Positions 63,892 through 64,000 of a stretch of DNA of 64,000 nucleotides are shown here, piece after piece. Location: NCBI GenBank assembly GCA_022773945.1, contig JALFNS010000039.1, forward strand, positions 1 to 64,000, read 5' to 3'. Position numbers and translations under genes: made by a program. The DNA comes from Clostridiales bacterium. GTDB taxonomy: Bacteria; Bacillota; Clostridia; Peptostreptococcales; Anaerovoracaceae. The stretch's first letter is position 1, and every line of letters begins with the position of its first letter. The notes beneath the pieces are model-generated. The model was not told the DNA's origin. It did not search any database and saw nothing but the letters and a program-made list of their open reading frames with translations.

Positions 63892-64000
63892 TCAGTTTCC
63901 CCTCACTTCGAGGTTCTCAGCCAGCTTGACCAGAACCTCCGCATTGTCGTAATAAGGCTTGAGAACCTCAATCGCTCTGGCCGTTCTGGCATGGAGTCTG
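63892..64000 (-). CDS. ispA: Polyprenyl (farnesyl/geranyl) diphosphate synthase, C-terminal end (partial)
   Basis: Only the last 35 residues and a TGA stop lie in the window: RLHARTARAIEVLKPYYDN, then AEVLVKLAENLEVRGN. This matches the C-terminus of short-chain trans-prenyl synthases, and the position right before dxs is the usual ispA place. It ends 3 nt before the dxs ATG. Confidence 0.75.
   Translation of the reverse strand, partial: RLHARTARAIEVLKPYYDNAEVLVKLAENLEVRGN

Noticed and set aside
1..64000. CRISPR array or insertion sequence
   Set aside because: No series of direct repeats with spacers and no transposase or flanking inverted repeats were seen on reading the window; the only tandem repeat is the 18-bp coding repeat of the GLUG gene.

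Overview
The window looks like a chromosomal segment from an anaerobic, low-redundancy member of the Clostridia (Firmicutes). The evidence is the Firmicutes gene orders (dgt-dnaG-rpoD-trmK-nif3, mutS-mutL-miaA, alaS-ireB-ruvX, ispA-dxs-tlyA), split glycine dehydrogenase genes, a desulfoferrodoxin, a ferredoxin-fused aldo/keto reductase and a 4-hydroxybutyryl-CoA dehydratase operon. My best guess, by inference, is a relative of Anaerovorax or of the former Clostridiales family XIII, because that lineage ferments amino acids through 4-hydroxybutyrate. No spore gene is seen where spore formers often carry one (no gpr between rpsT and lepA). Genes are packed tightly, with many 1-4 nt overlaps, and several well-formed TTGaaa-17-TATAAT type promoters can be read directly.

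Layout. 1-5.7 kb: the end of obg, an HD protein, a radical-SAM pair, a ComEA-like protein, superoxide reductase, rpsT and deoD. 5.7-10.1 kb: lepA, hemW, glpK. 10.1-10.9 kb: a TPP riboswitch and thiT. 11.0-15.8 kb: a NifU-like scaffold followed by the 4-hydroxybutyrate operon (dehydratase, an unrecognised cysteine-rich 90-residue protein, CoA-transferase, 4-hydroxybutyrate dehydrogenase), closed by a strong terminator. 15.8-24.3 kb: a DUF975 membrane protein, a cysteine-rich protein, an M16 peptidase, dut, dgt, dnaG, rpoD, trmK and nif3. 24.3-26.4 kb: RNase P RNA, tRNA-Leu, a 385-nt gene-free spacer, a secreted nuclease/phosphatase-fold protein and tRNA-Arg. 26.5-38.8 kb: a polysaccharide deacetylase, an Rrf2 regulator, the rluA-nadK-pepF operon (minus strand), and the murI...nadE, iscS-iscU and aldo/keto reductase genes (plus strand).

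38.8-46.4 kb: a glycine riboswitch with its own promoter and terminator leads into a DUF1015 gene and the complete glycine cleavage system (gcvT, gcvH, gcvPA, gcvPB, lpdA). Directly behind it is a LysM membrane protein whose promoter carries three LexA/DinR-type SOS boxes, so it is probably a YneA-like division inhibitor. 46.6-64.0 kb: all genes lie on the minus strand: ispA (partial), dxs, tlyA, an aminotransferase, mutS, mutL, miaA, a XerS-like recombinase, a secreted GLUG-repeat protein, a methionine-gamma-lyase family enzyme, a DedA/TVP38 membrane protein, alaS, ireB and ruvX.

How the parts fit: the 4-hydroxybutyrate genes convert succinate semialdehyde through 4-hydroxybutyryl-CoA to crotonyl-CoA, and the glycine cleavage genes break down glycine. 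Both make or use reduced cofactors and depend on Fe-S, PLP or lipoyl chemistry, which the nearby isc genes, NifU-like protein and NAD genes (nadE, nadK) would support. No prophage, insertion sequence or CRISPR array was seen. The least understood items are the cysteine-rich protein of the 4-hydroxybutyrate operon, the DUF1015 gene under glycine control, the triple-SOS-box LysM gene, and the GLUG gene lodged in a housekeeping operon.
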